Assembly (NCBI GenBank): GCA_018806915.1 | Contig: JAGKQI010000030.1 | Span: 342,501-406,500, forward strand | DNA from: Phytophthora colocasiae | Lineage: Eukaryota > Oomycota > Peronosporomycetes > Peronosporales > Peronosporaceae | Direction of reading: 5' to 3' | DNA: 64,000 nucleotides | Shown: piece by piece, positions 39,729 through 49,962 of the stretch | Layout of the letters: the number at the start of each line of letters is the position of its first letter | Numbering within the stretch: position 1 is the stretch's first letter | Position numbers and translations under genes: made by a program | The notes under the pieces: generated by a model | What the model saw: the letters and a program-made list of their open reading frames with translations, nothing else | Told to the model about the DNA's origin: nothing | Database searches by the model: none

Positions 39729-40480
39729 GGAGGCGATCGCGGACTCCGTGGGTGGCGGACTATGCTGGAGGACTGCAGAATCTGCTCTTCCCAGTGGTTC
39801 TACCTGAGAATTTTGACGGATTATTGTTTGAGGATGCCGCTGAACAGCTCTACCTGCGGTGGGTAAACCTTTTCCTTGATTTGTGCAATTGCTGACGTTG
39901 CTGTTCCAGATTCCACGTTATGTTGGTTTCTTTATACGATCGAACCGCCAAGTTGTTCGGTGAAAAGAGCACCAGATTGTGTCCGTTTGGAGAGCACCTC
40001 GAGGAAAAGTACGATTAATTCGCTATTCACCAGCTTCTATCCGTTGTTTATTACTTGGAAGTATTACTGATCTGTTTGTCTACAGTCGTCATCGCCCCTA
40101 GTGCCTCTGTGGCTCAACATGCCGTCGATTCTCTTCCAAGGCAAAATCTCGAAGTTGAGTGTGGCCAATACGACAATTTCAGTCTCCCCCTGCACAAACC
40201 ATACCACACCGGCTCTTGTATTTTCAGCGGACACAATTCTGGATCGACAATCGCTGAAAGACGATGTTCAGATCAGTGAAATTGAGGCAGAACTGCCTCG
40301 TGCTCATTCGTCCTCAAGTGTCTCCTCCGAGTTCTCCTCGCCTCAAATCTGGCGAGCGAATGATTCCTCATGCAAGACTTCTCCCCCGTTAAATTCACTT
40401 TCAGGACGGAATTTACATGACCATATTATCATCTGCGGACCATTTGACCAAGGACGCCAACTCGTGCTATCTGGATGAGC
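39729..40480 (+). pseudogene. BK channel RCK exons, copy 1, continued
   Basis: After element C the exon resumes (WVADYAGGLQNLLFPV; FDGLLFEDAAEQLYLR). A short intron (GTGGGTAAACC to CTGTTCCAG, ending near 39910) precedes an exon with FHVMLVSLYDRTAKLFGEKSTRLCP. A second intron ends at CTACAG near 40085 and is followed by VVIAPSASVAQHAVD. The exon sequence with LHDHIIICGPFDQGRQL at about 40410-40470 is typical of the start of RCK2. Frame changes and the opposite-strand pore exons show it is not functional as it stands. The 40387 region is the empty site for the piggyBac insertion of copy 2. Confidence 0.8.
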
Positions 40481-40810
40481 TTTACACTCAAGAAGAACTA
40501 CGACGACTGGAAAGGAGCGTTGAGAAACGCTACGCATCCTCGAGTATTAGAAACAATAATTTGCTTATCGGAACGCTGATTAATAGACCAAACCATCTTC
40601 AAGCACACCTGCCTTGGTTTGATAGCCTGAAGCCTCAGCGCTACTAACAAATTCTCATTTACTCTCTAGTTGTCATTTAACTCAAGGGAGGCGATCGCGG
40701 ACTCCGTCCGTGGGTGACAGAATATGCTGGAGGACTGCAGAATCTGCCTGAGAATTTTGACGGATTATTGTTCAAGGATGCCGCTGAACACCTCTACCTG
40801 CGGTGGGTAA
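40481..40810 (+). pseudogene. Channel remnant with a repeated RCK exon piece
   Basis: 40430-40647 reads LTKDANSCYLDELYTQEELRRLERS, then NNLLIGTLINRPNHLQ. From about 40652 a degenerate second copy of the RCK1 exon end (ACTCAAGGGAGGCGATCGCGG onward) appears, matching 30790-30821 plus 39729-39870 with small deletions. Copy 2 has the same internal repeat (47990-48150), so it predates the segmental duplication. Confidence 0.7.
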
Positions 40811-41219
40811 TGTATTCGAGATGGAGATCTTCCACTGTTCTCAGTGCCAGTGTTGACTTGATCACTAGATAGTCCTCGAGTTGTGCTTTCATATCTTCTG
40901 AAATATCTTCCAAAGCTCCTCGATCCCAAGAACTAGGGATAAACAACACTCGAGAGGCTGCAAACGCTCTTACTCGCAATAAATTCTCGACATTTTCAGA
41001 TAAACCGCGCTGAACGAAGGTAAAACACGAGACATCGCATCCATTTCGGTATCACTTGGTAAGGTCTTGACAAAGAGAATAATCTCTGGTCTTTTTAAGC
41101 TCTCGTTCTACGTACAGTAGAGTATTCTGAAAAGTCATTGTCAGGATGTATTCAAGATTTTGGCTTAAATCGCAACACTCTTGCAGGCAAATCCAGACCT
41201 AAACTGACTGCATTTCAGC
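40794..41219 (-). other. Unrecognised minus-strand stretch between the channel and the CRN gene
   Basis: A 61-codon frame (40979-40794) containing VLFIPSSWDRGALEDISEDM is open in copy 1. The first part recurs in copy 2 (to 48319). The rest, 40980-41219, has no clear frame. No domain recognised. Confidence 0.3.
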
Positions 41220-43274
41220 TTACTTACCCACCAGATCTTCCGGGTTGAAGCAGCCCACCATCGTTGGAATTGTAGTGGGTGCAGCATAAAGATGAAATCT
41301 TTCACACACGTTAGAGTCAGGACCGACTATCACAAACGCGCGCTTCATGTCCTTCAGCGATAGATTCTTATCCACCGCTTCGTTCAGCCGGAGTAAATGT
41401 TTTTCCTCAAACGTTTTCTCGCTTTGAATCGTCACCTGAATGAAAGCCAAAAATTCATCGGGGTCTTTAACTCCACTTCGGAACGCTTTACACGTGGCCA
41501 CTGCATCGATGAAAGGAAAGAACGGGTAGTCCGGGTACCAATAAATGTTCTTTCCAAGCGTGGACAAGTAAGCATAACACGATTTTTTATCTTCGCCATG
41601 GGAAACAGCTTCGTTCGTCTGAATCTCAATTCTCTCGTATTCGGACTCTGCTCGCATCTTCAGCACAACGGGTTTGCGTTTTCCACATGCTTCATGAACT
41701 GAGTTGTGTAGCAACAGTTCGTATGCGATACCATGGAAGCCGGCGCCAATAGATTGTGCATACTTGTAAATCGTGAGCTGCTTGTTCATGTCAATAATCC
41801 GCCCCAGTTTCTTCAGAACATATCCAGAATCCACAGCTAACCTCCAGAATTTGCGAATATGATAATGCTCTTCTTTGCGAATGTCAGTGATGTAGTGACG
41901 TCGCAGTCGATCGACTTGGTTCCTGCTTTTTCCTCCATTATAGCTGTACATCAGCTCAAACGCTTGAGCATTGTCAACAACGGGACAATCGCTCTGTACT
42001 CGCGTCACCAGCAATTTCCGTGTTTTACAGAATTCGCGCAAGCTTCCGCCACTATAGAAGTACTGCTGCGCAACGAGTTTTGGCCAGGTCAAAGGCGCCA
42101 ACTTCTTGCTTTTGCGCAGGCCAGTATCGATCACCCAGTTAGTTAACTTAGCGTACGCCAGCAAGTCATCCATGCGCCACGCCGGCAAAACCACAGAACT
42201 GGAAGGATCGTCATGTTTCACATCATACTGGCACGATGTTGCTAGTAAATGAAAGGGGCCGAGTTTGTTCGCCGGGGTCTCCACTTGTGTTTGATTAAAG
42301 CCATCAACCAGAATAAGTGCACCTTGAGCTTGTTGGTGACGGATGGCATTGATATCCTCCGACGTGAGATCCGATAGTCTTGCGTACGATCCTTGGCCAT
42401 CGAACAACACCACCGCGTTTACGTGTTCCGATCCTTTCAAGCAGCGTATGACAAGCACCTTCCTCTTCTCGATGCACGCCACGTAGAACGCAATAAGCAT
42501 AAGAAAGCAGGATTTTCCAACACCAGGTGAGCCTACAATCACAATAGGATGGCCATTGACTTTCAGTTTCCTGATCACCTCCCAGAACACCACTTCTTCC
42601 TGCCGAACGAAATAGTACGGGGGGAATTCGCCAAATCCCTTCCAAAACTCGTGCAACATAGGTGTCATGACAATTGGGGATTTACTCTGTTGCGTTCCAG
42701 ACAGACTGTTGAGTTGAAACTCGTCTTCACACTTAGGCAAGGCCTTGAAGTCTTTCAATGTCTTGGGTTTTGTGGCTTCCACCGCTGCCTTGGTGTGTGC
42801 CAAATCGAGTTCCATAGCTTTCAATTTTTTCAGGATAGTACTACCAATAGGTTCATCTTCTGCTGAGCGCTTTATATTTGGAACCACCACCAGCACGTGG
42901 ACTTGGCCCTGATCTGGTTGAAAACCCTTCCCAAAATAGTCCTCGTTATTGACATACAGCGACGGATCCATCTTCCCAAAGATGTGGCGATTACCATTTT
43001 CATCTTGCAACACAGGTCCAGCCTTATCGACCGTCACAGCTGCCACGCCCGTCCCATTCAACCACGCGCCACTCGTAATCTTTTGCAACGCTTGTTCATT
43101 CTGGCGAGAAATCTTTGCCAGAAAGAGCTCTAGCTCCATGAAAGGAGCCTTGATATACCCATCACTCTGCACCTTGATCACTTTCTTCAACACGGAAACA
43201 GATGCGCCCTCATCGATGTCCACCTCGAGCCCGATTCCGGGAGCACCGACGATCGCGCAAAAAAGCTTCACCAT
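41220..43274 (-). CDS. Crinkler (CRN) family protein with P-loop NTPase and nuclease-like tail
   Basis: The frame is open from 43394, but the CRN header starts at ATG 43274 (MVKLFCAIVG), which I take as the start, giving about 684 residues. The header has LFLAK at residues 50-54 and HVLVVVP at 126-132, the Crinkler translocation and junction motifs. The effector part has Walker A GSPGVGKS (248-255) and Walker B ILVDG (about 321-325), then a C-terminal region (FIDAVATCKAF ... FIQVTIQSEK) that resembles the REase-like nuclease domains joined to such NTPases in CRNs. There is no signal peptide, as is usual. CRNs are secreted and act inside plant cells. The last codons, GGTAAGTAAG, look like a splice donor, so a 3' exon is possible. 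Unlike the CRN at 4120, this one is uninterrupted. Confidence 0.88.
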   Translation of the reverse strand: MVKLFCAIVGAPGIGLEVDIDEGASVSVLKKVIKVQSDGYIKAPFMELELFLAKISRQNEQALQKITSGAWLNGTGVAAVTVDKAGPVLQDENGNRHIFGKMDPSLYVNNEDYFGKGFQPDQGQVHVLVVVPNIKRSAEDEPIGSTILKKLKAMELDLAHTKAAVEATKPKTLKDFKALPKCEDEFQLNSLSGTQQSKSPIVMTPMLHEFWKGFGEFPPYYFVRQEEVVFWEVIRKLKVNGHPIVIVGSPGVGKSCFLMLIAFYVACIEKRKVLVIRCLKGSEHVNAVVLFDGQGSYARLSDLTSEDINAIRHQQAQGALILVDGFNQTQVETPANKLGPFHLLATSCQYDVKHDDPSSSVVLPAWRMDDLLAYAKLTNWVIDTGLRKSKKLAPLTWPKLVAQQYFYSGGSLREFCKTRKLLVTRVQSDCPVVDNAQAFELMYSYNGGKSRNQVDRLRRHYITDIRKEEHYHIRKFWRLAVDSGYVLKKLGRIIDMNKQLTIYKYAQSIGAGFHGIAYELLLHNSVHEACGKRKPVVLKMRAESEYERIEIQTNEAVSHGEDKKSCYAYLSTLGKNIYWYPDYPFFPFIDAVATCKAFRSGVKDPDEFLAFIQVTIQSEKTFEEKHLLRLNEAVDKNLSLKDMKRAFVIVGPDSNVCERFHLYAAPTTIPTMVGCFNPEDLVGK

Positions 43275-43683
43275 CTTTCCTTGAGCCGCCAGATTCTGGA
43301 ATGGAGGGAGAATTTTTGGCGTACTTAAGCGGACACGAAGGCTGTGACATTGATTTTCAACCAATGATGAGACGAGATGTTGAGATTGCGGCATAGTACA
43401 GTAGAAATTGGTAGCTACTATAGTACTAAATTTGTTTTTATAATTAAATTGTACTTTCGTTTGATTCCACTAGTTCGCAAGCACTACATATGTAGTAATT
43501 CACTCTGGTACTATCTAGCTACTATCGAACTACTATCAATCCTAGGACTGCGATCTTGGCACGAGAACCAGCTCTTACAGCGAAGACGTGAAGCTCTCTA
43601 GTTATGAAGCTTTAGCAACGTGCTGCTTGCTGTCGCAAGGATCGAAATCACTTGCTTCACGTTCCACAGACTCACTTTGCAAT

Positions 43684-44128
43684 TTACTTTGCTTCGACCA
43701 CAAGCTGTTCCACGAGTTTCGTCACTTGCTTTGGGATCACTGTCACCACCACGACAATGACGAAAATCACGAAGAATTGGCCTGTAGAGCATTGAAAACA
43801 GTGAGATCTACACGTCTTAAGTATTTCTCTGTTGCCATTGACATCACCTTCTGTTGTGTGTGGTGAGATATCTCCATATCCGACATTGGAGAGCGTCACG
43901 AAGATAAAATACACCGCTTGGTGAAATTCAAGAGGGTCGAGACCCTGTTCAGTGTTGTAACTCTCCTCAAGGATCTGGAACACACCAGCAGCCACCAAGA
44001 TCAGGCTCAGCAACAAGAAAACCAAGACACTCAACTGGTACTTGAAGCCACGATGGGATTGCATCACTCGGTAGAATCTCAATACTGCGAGGATCCGAAA
44101 AAAACTGATAAATTACCGTCTAAGCGGC
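43684..44128 (-). pseudogene. BK-type potassium channel pore exons, copy 2
   Basis: Same reading as copy 1: the exon begins after an AG acceptor (TTTATCAG) at about 44122, with FFRILAVLRFYRVMQ in the S4-S5 region, then S5, the filter VGYGD at 43884-43870, a 66-bp intron and S6. Here it is undamaged by insertions, but it stops after VEQLVVEAK where RCK1 should follow. RCK1 is instead found on the plus strand starting 20 bp from the pore exon's 5' end. A 7-bp-arm hairpin (44131-44145) sits at the junction. Confidence 0.85.
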
Positions 44129-44148
44129 TACAGGAGCTGCTCCTGAAT

Positions 44149-45247
44149 GTCCGCTACCGACATCGGACGACGTACCTCAAAGGTAGTTTGCTGCACGATC
44201 GAGACGCTAAACGTGCTCGGATAGCACCAGCTGGAGCTGTCTTTATTCTGGCGAACAAGCGAGATGTAGGCCGCTGTGAAGCTATTGATGCGCTGTCGGT
44301 CTTGCAGGCGCTAGCTATCGACAAATTCCGTTTTCGCAAGGATATGGAGCGATTGGTGGGCAGTAACGACGGTATTGAGCAGCAAGAACCACGTTTGATC
44401 CGCTGTTTTACCGAAATTCTCTCGTTAAAACACGCGCGAGGGCTGCGTACGATCACTGGCGTGGAAGTAGCTCTCGATACTTCACGGTTACGGACTGCCA
44501 TCGTAGCTCGCAATGTCGTGTGTCCTGGAGCCACAGCGCTACTACTGAATCTCATTTACTCTCCAGTTGAACGTCATTTAACTCAAGGGAGGCGATCGCG
44601 GACTCCGTGGGTGGCGGACTATGCTGGAGGACTGCAGAATCTGCTCTTCCCAGTGGTTCTACCTGAGAATTTTGACGGATTATTGTTTGAGGATGCCGCT
44701 GAACAGCTCTACCTGCGGTGGGTAAACCTTTTCCTTGATTTGTGCAATTGCTGACGTTGCTGTTCCAGATTCCACGTTATGTTGGTTTCTTTATACGATC
44801 GAACCGCCAAGTTGTTCGGTGAAAAGAGCACCAGATTGTGTCCGTTTGGAGAGCTCCTCGAGGAAAAGTACGATTAATTCGCTATTCACCAGCTTCTATC
44901 CGTTGTTTATTACTTGGAAGTATTACTGATCTGTTTGTCTACAGTCGTCATCGCCCCTAGTGCCTCTGTGGCTCAACATGCCGTCGATTCTCTTCCAAGG
45001 CAAAATCTCGAAGTTGAGTGTGGCCAATACGACAATTTCAGTCTCCCCCTGCACAAACCATACCACACCGGCTCTTGTATTTTCAGCGGACACAATTCTG
45101 GATCGACAATCGCTGAAAGACGATGTTCAGATCAGTGAAATTGAGGCAGAACTGCCTCGTGCTCATTCGTCCTCAAGTGTCTCCTCCGAGTTCTCCTCGC
45201 CTCAAATCTGGCGAGCGAATGATTCCTCATGCAAGACTTCTCCCCCG
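44149..45247 (+). pseudogene. BK channel RCK exons, copy 2, up to the piggyBac insertion
   Basis: Uninterrupted RCK1 exon (TYLKGSLLHDRDAKRARI ... AVFILANKRDVGRC ... GATALLLNLIYSP ... EDAAEQLYLR), then an intron, the FHVMLVSLYDRTAKLF exon, an intron, and the VVIAPSASVAQHAV exon, in the same order as a BK channel. The long open frame 43918-44754 starts in antisense-of-pore sequence, and its first about 75 codons are meaningless. The exon is cut by piggyBac at TTAA 45248-45251. Confidence 0.83.
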
Positions 45248-45251
45248 TTAA

Positions 45252-47729
45252 CCCCCAAGCCCGAAGGAAAAAATTTGCGCCCATCGACTGAACTATCGTG
45301 TATAGAAGGGGTAGGGTTTTGCTACTAAATCAAAGATAAAACTTATCCTGTCCGGTTACAAAACTCATGCGAACCCCCACCCCTTGATGTGGGCAGCGTT
45401 GCTATCGTGTCCCGATGTACTTATCATGTGCGGTGAATGGACATTATACAGGGTATGTGCGATCTATCATGTCCAGAGCGGTGAGAGAAATGTCAGTAGA
45501 AATAGAGACCATGCGCTCATGTGAAAGAGACATTGCTATTTTTGTCGATATTTAGACTCACAAATCAGTGCTCAATGCGTATATTCAAACCAAGTCAAAA
45601 TCTCTACGCTTCCAGCAATCGTTGATGGCGTGACCGCCTTCCCGCCAGCATTCAGGGATTGCTGGCATCTGCAGCCACTCGACGGCGTCGTGGCGTCCCA
45701 TCGTTGTCAGACACTTCCCCACCGTCCGTCACCCGCACGCGCACTATCTTCTTCTTGTTCTTGTCAGGCACAACTTGAGTGTCCAGACCTTTCCGACCTG
45801 TCACCACGGTCCCAACGCTATAAGTAGCTCCAATGCTAGCGGGATGGAAGTGTAGAAGCGATCCATGACGATGAGTCGCATTGTGTTAGGCCGCTCGTTT
45901 CCAAAAGCCGCACGCAGGTTGCGCACTACCGCCACAGGACCAGTTCTCTCTTCACGCAGTGATACGCCGTTTATTGTTCCTGCTTTACCTAAGTAAGCTT
46001 CAAACCTGTACCATACAAGATAGCAGGAACACGTATCAGTATTAGACACGATAACAGACTTTAGTTGTCAAAAAAAAAAACGAGCGTGTCAGCAGACACG
46101 CCCGTGTACCTTCCGAATGCAGTAAGCAGTGTACGAACAGCACAGCATAAACAGCTTAGTACCGTATTTGTGCGGCTTGTCCTTCATATACACTCGCATA
46201 CAGTTGAACGACGATCTCGACGGTAACATAGCTTCGCCGAAAGCCATGATAGGGGGTGGTTTGTAGCAATATCTTTCCACTGACGCGGTATCATGAAGTA
46301 GAACAGTGCATTCACGGGGCTAGTGGCGGCGGCCAAAGCTTCCTCACTGGGACCGTATAAACCATCAAAAAGGTCCGGGTAGTCGTCTTGCATTGCATGT
46401 GGTTGGCGAGCCTCGTATGGGCCTTCCATATAGGGAAAAGGAAGCTGAGCTCCAAACTCCACGTCTTGTTTATTACTGAACCCGTCATCGTTCTCTCCCT
46501 CCGACTCTAGCGCGGCGTAGTCTGGCAACAAGCTACCAGCCTTTGTGACGTTGATATCTGCTGATATAATACAGGTTAGAAATTGTTATCGTGTACACTA
46601 AACTTATATCAGACACGATATCAAACCTGTTGACGTGGGATTCTACAGACTCGAAGTCTTCAGCAGACTCTTCTTCGCTTGCAATAGCGGAGTCGCCGCC
46701 ACTATCACTGTTCGATATATGAAGTGATGTGGGGTCCATTCGTGTCTCCGTATCGTCGTCGGAAGCAACTTCTGCAAAGGCTGCATCCAAGTTGCGTTGC
46801 TCTTGCGTAAGGTTACCTGTAACCACAGCTAAACAAACACATCCGTGAAAACTAAGCCTCGAACATCACGTAATCAATAGCGCGCGTACCATTGCTTACC
46901 GGTGCTTGTGGCGTTGCGATAGGAGAAGAACGGCAGGGCTAACCGATGGTGCCGTACACGATACAAGAAATATGTGAACATGTATCGTACTTGATAAGTA
47001 GGAATGAAAATTATACCTTGGTCTTCGAAACCAGCCGACTCTTGTCCTCGGTGTCCCAGCTCGGTAGTGTAATTCGTTGAATAAGTCGATGCCAGGCGTT
47101 GTCCGACATCTAGAATATCGGGATTGTTAGTATTTGGACGCGTGACAGCATAAATCACACGCATTACCGTCACTTCCACCACGAGTTTGGCTGTTTGAGG
47201 GCTGCTCTGTGGTCTTCTCTGCTTCCTGGCGCTCCGAATCGGCTGCATAAACACAATAGTGGTCAGAAATCAGCACATGCAGCTTTAAACGCTGCAGAAT
47301 ACCTTTGTCGAGCTCGTCCAGAGGGTGGCAATACGTGTGCTCAGCCTCGAGCTCCCGCGGTCGCTTTCATCCTTCCTTGAGCAACTCCGACCACCGACGG
47401 CGATACGCCGACATCTCTCTCTCCCCGCAAAATCTCGAATGACAGCCAACCGTCTGGTCTGGCGTGCCAAAAACCTTTACGTTCTAATAGAGGTACTTGG
47501 CGCGCTTCCCGTTACCTCTCTCAGCTAATATTTTGAAAATCCGTCCCATGTACACGTGCCCAGCTTTTCTGCACATGATCCCCCGTCTGCACACACATCA
47601 CCTTCCCCTAGTTGACGGGAAATTTGTATGCATCCTTACAAAAACCAAGTCTAAATTTCTTATCCTGTATTAGACACGATAAGACCCTTTTCTTATCGTG
47701 GCTAATACAAGGCTTCGGGCTGGGGGGGG
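45252..47729 (-). mobile_element. piggyBac-like DNA transposon at a TTAA site
   Basis: Flanked by TTAA on both sides (45248-45251 and 47730-47733). Terminal inverted repeats: CCCCCAAGCCCGAAG on the left, and on the right CTTCGGGCTGGGGGGGG, which reads CCCCCCCCAGCCCGAAG on the other strand. The same target without the element is seen in copy 1 at 40386-40389. Near both ends and in the introns a motif of the type TATCGTGT / ACACGATA recurs (45293, 45409, 46040, 46589, 46613, 47670, 47692), a possible transposase-binding repeat. About 2.48 kb long. Confidence 0.93.
45801..46826 (-). pseudogene. piggyBac transposase, truncated C-terminus, two introns
   Basis: Minus-strand exons carry an acidic N-terminus (AFAEVASDDDTETRMDP), then QWKDIATNHPL, MRVYMKDKPHKYGTKLFMLC (the hallmark of the piggyBac catalytic domain), then GPVAVVRNLRAAFG and RLIVMDRFYTSIPLALELL, which holds a catalytic aspartate. 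Two short introns fit GT-AG rules: 46561-46626 (66 bp) and about 46006-46109. The frame ends at about 45801, soon after the second catalytic segment, so the rest of the DDE domain and the C-terminal zinc-binding region are missing. The 46874-47254 frame (SARKQRRPQ) may be a 5' exon. The transposase excises and inserts precisely at TTAA; this copy is probably inactive. Confidence 0.82.
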
Positions 47730-47733
47730 TTAA

Positions 47734-48319
47734 ATTCACTTTCAGGACGGAATTTACATGACCATATTATCATCTGCGGACCATTTGACCAAGGACGCCA
47801 ACTCGTGCTATCTGGATGAGCTTTACACTCAAGAAGAACTACGACGACTGGAAAGGAGCGTTGAGAAACGCTACGCATCCTCGAGTATTAGAAACAATAA
47901 TTTGCTTATCGGAACGCTGATTAATAGACCAAACCATCTTCAAGCACACCTGCCTTGGTTTGATAGCCTGAAGCCTCAGCGCTACTAACAAATTCTCATT
48001 TACTCTCTAGTTGAACGTCATTTAACTCAAGGGAGGCAATCGCGGACTCCGTCCGTGGGTGACAGAATATGCTGGAGGACTGCAGAATCTGCCTGAGAAT
48101 TTTGACGGATTATTGTTCAAGGATGCCGCTGAACAGCTCTACCTGCGGTGGGTAATGTATTCGAGATGGAGATCTTCCACTGTTCTCAGTGCCAGTGTTG
48201 ACTTGATCACTAGATAGTCCTCGAGTTGTGCTTTCATATCTTCTGAAATATCTTCCAAAGCTCCTCGATCCCAAGAACTAGGGATAAACAGCACTCGAGA
48301 GGCTGCAAACGCTTTTACT
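47734..48319 (+). pseudogene. Channel remnant, copy 2, right of piggyBac
   Basis: Continues the host exon (AATTCACTTTCAGGACGG onward; ADHLTKDANSCYLDELY) and the degenerate repeated RCK exon at about 47990-48150, as in copy 1. The similarity to copy 1 ends near 48319. Confidence 0.75.
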
Positions 48320-48348
48320 CGTCAAACGCAATTTTACATCTAGCGCGC

Positions 48349-49671
48349 TCAGGACTCGCGCCCATGCAGTAAACCATACTTGTATAACACACAACGTAGC
48401 TCGGTCATCTGCTCCTTCAACTCGGTCATGCCCGCGCGCTGGTCTAGCTCCTTGTCCTCGGCCAGCTCGGCCTTATCTTCGAGAGTCTCGATCGCGCGCC
48501 CGTGACCGTAGGCCTTTGTGCCAAGGTCGCGCAGCTCTTGGCGAATCCAATCCATGTCGACTTAAGCGTAGTCTAGCTGCGCTTCCTTTGAGGCTTCTTC
48601 CTGCCGCTGCACTTGCCGCCTCCGCTTATGGGCGATCTCGCCCCATTGCTTGTCCAACCGGCGAACCATCACGCAAAGCTCTCGGGAGATCTTGTTGTTC
48701 TTGCCGGCTCGCGTATCCTCGGTTGCTTTCGGGGAGTTGGTGTAGCACATAGGGCACTGCTGTCGCCGCATCACGCAGCAGTCGACTCCCTCAACAATAG
48801 AACGCTCGTGGATTACCATCTTGACACCATTAAGCGAGTGCATGTAGCATGCCTTGTAGTTCGCTAGTGTCTCGAACCATGCAACGCCGGCAGTCGTCAG
48901 CTGGTGCGTGAAGTACTGCCACGCCTCGCACAGAGAGTCCGGCGTCGACGGACCGAATTGCTCCTGCCGCTTGTACGCCTTGAAGAACCGCTTTTGAAAA
49001 AAACATGTCCAGCAGATACCGCGCCGGGTTCAACTCGAACAGATGCCGATCATTCTCGGGAAGCACGCGTGATAGGTTCACCGTCAGCAGTGCCGTGCAG
49101 TCGAACAGAGGAATGTCGTTCTTGCCAGTGCGCTCGTCGCCTGTCATCAACTCGTTGAACTCGACTAGCCAGGGACAATTCGTGTGCGTCATTCGATCAC
49201 GAAACCACTCGCTTCCACCGAGGAACACCCCAGCAGATCCATGGCCCCGATCACGACGACTCGAATGCTCACCGGGGACCACCCCAGCATGCCTCGACAC
49301 TTCATCGTCCCCTTCAGACTCGCCTGACAAGCTTCTCGATGAATTACTGGTTGTGCATGGCGACTCGACTGCACTCTCGATGAGCTGGGTTGCTTGGATG
49401 TCTTTGACTTGAGCTTCATCGCGCAGAATCGGTTGTGTCAGCTCCTCCATGGGGAAGAATTGAAATAGACGCTAGCTGGTATGCATGCGATTCGGCGTTT
49501 CAGGAATCTGACGGAGTTTTCCGCGTCGAGGAGCCGAGCCGACTGCCCACCGACGAGAACGAAACCAACGTCGCTCAAGGAGGCGCCACCGGCGAAGCTC
49601 CAGTCCCATGAGACCTCAGTCCTTCTTCTCCGCCCAAGCGAGCCAAGAAAAGATAACCCACCACTCCTCAC
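48349..49671 (-). pseudogene. Unrecognised gene with CC-x5-C-x2-C motif, frameshifted
   Basis: Read leftwards: a S/E-rich N-terminal part (49450-49200), then EWFRDRMTHTNCPWLVEFNE, LFDCTALLTVNLSRVLPENDRHLFELNPARYLLDMFF. At a run of seven A (minus strand TTTTTTT, about 48995-49001 on plus) the frame shifts; the continuation in another frame carries HSLNGVKMVIHERS and a possible zinc site CCVMRRQQCPMC (48776-48741), then a charged helical tail (KRRRQVQRQEEASKEAQ). A last frame (48555-48349) is also charged and helical. The blocks look like one protein of about 350-430 residues. I do not recognise the family. The single shift at a homopolymer could be a sequencing error. Confidence 0.45.
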
Positions 49672-49962
49672 CCTTAGGCTCAGACCGTAAGAACACGGCC
49701 TGTCAACGCGGTAGCTACGTTGCCTAACTGTAACACGTTTTCATTGGCCCCTATGCTCGCGTGGCGGTATCAGAGTGGAGATGGCGGTTGCCCTATTAGA
49801 GCGGCGTCCGTTATGCAACGCCTTCAATGCTACATCCGCGAAACGCGGAAAGCAACTCCTTCAATGCTACATACCGCGAAACGCGGAAAGCAACATCCGC
49901 GACACAAAAAAAAAAAAAACAAATACACGGCATCGCATACAGTGGCGCGGGTGATCAGACGC
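49672..49962. other. Non-coding, with a tandem 37-bp repeat and an A-run
   Basis: 49821-49857 and 49858-49894 are near-identical units, each containing the inverted repeat CCGCG-AAA-CGCGG. An A-rich run follows at 49906-49919. Otherwise nothing recognised. Confidence 0.5.

Larger units (their letters stand above)
18967..40977 (+). repeat. Segmental duplication, copy 1 (split by three LTR elements)
   Basis: The pieces 18967-19272, 24992-25457, 30377-30821 and 39729-40977 together match 43385-45251 plus 47734-48319 almost base for base. Copy 1 contains elements E, copia 25458-30376 and gypsy C, all absent from copy 2. Copy 2 contains a piggyBac element absent here. The repeated unit includes the rearranged potassium-channel gene and ends near 40977, where the two copies diverge after GCAAACGC. 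Orientation is the same in both. The three LTR elements therefore inserted after the duplication, or in a different haplotype lineage. Confidence 0.93.
43385..48319 (+). repeat. Segmental duplication, copy 2 (carries a piggyBac element)
   Basis: Matches copy 1 piece by piece: 43385-43690 to 18967-19272, then 43687-44153 to 24992-25457, 44149-44593 to 30377-30821, and 44589 onward to 39729-40977. It lacks elements E, the copia element and C. It begins within about 110 bp of the CRN start codon, in the CRN 5' region. Confidence 0.93.

Noticed and set aside
43918..44146. N-terminal part of the 278-codon plus-strand ORF in copy 2
   Set aside because: These codons are antisense to the pore exons. 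Only the part from about 44149 (RCK1) is meaningful.
49821..49894. Two tandem units that could suggest a CRISPR-like array
   Set aside because: Only two directly abutting units with no spacers, in a eukaryotic window; it is a simple tandem duplication.
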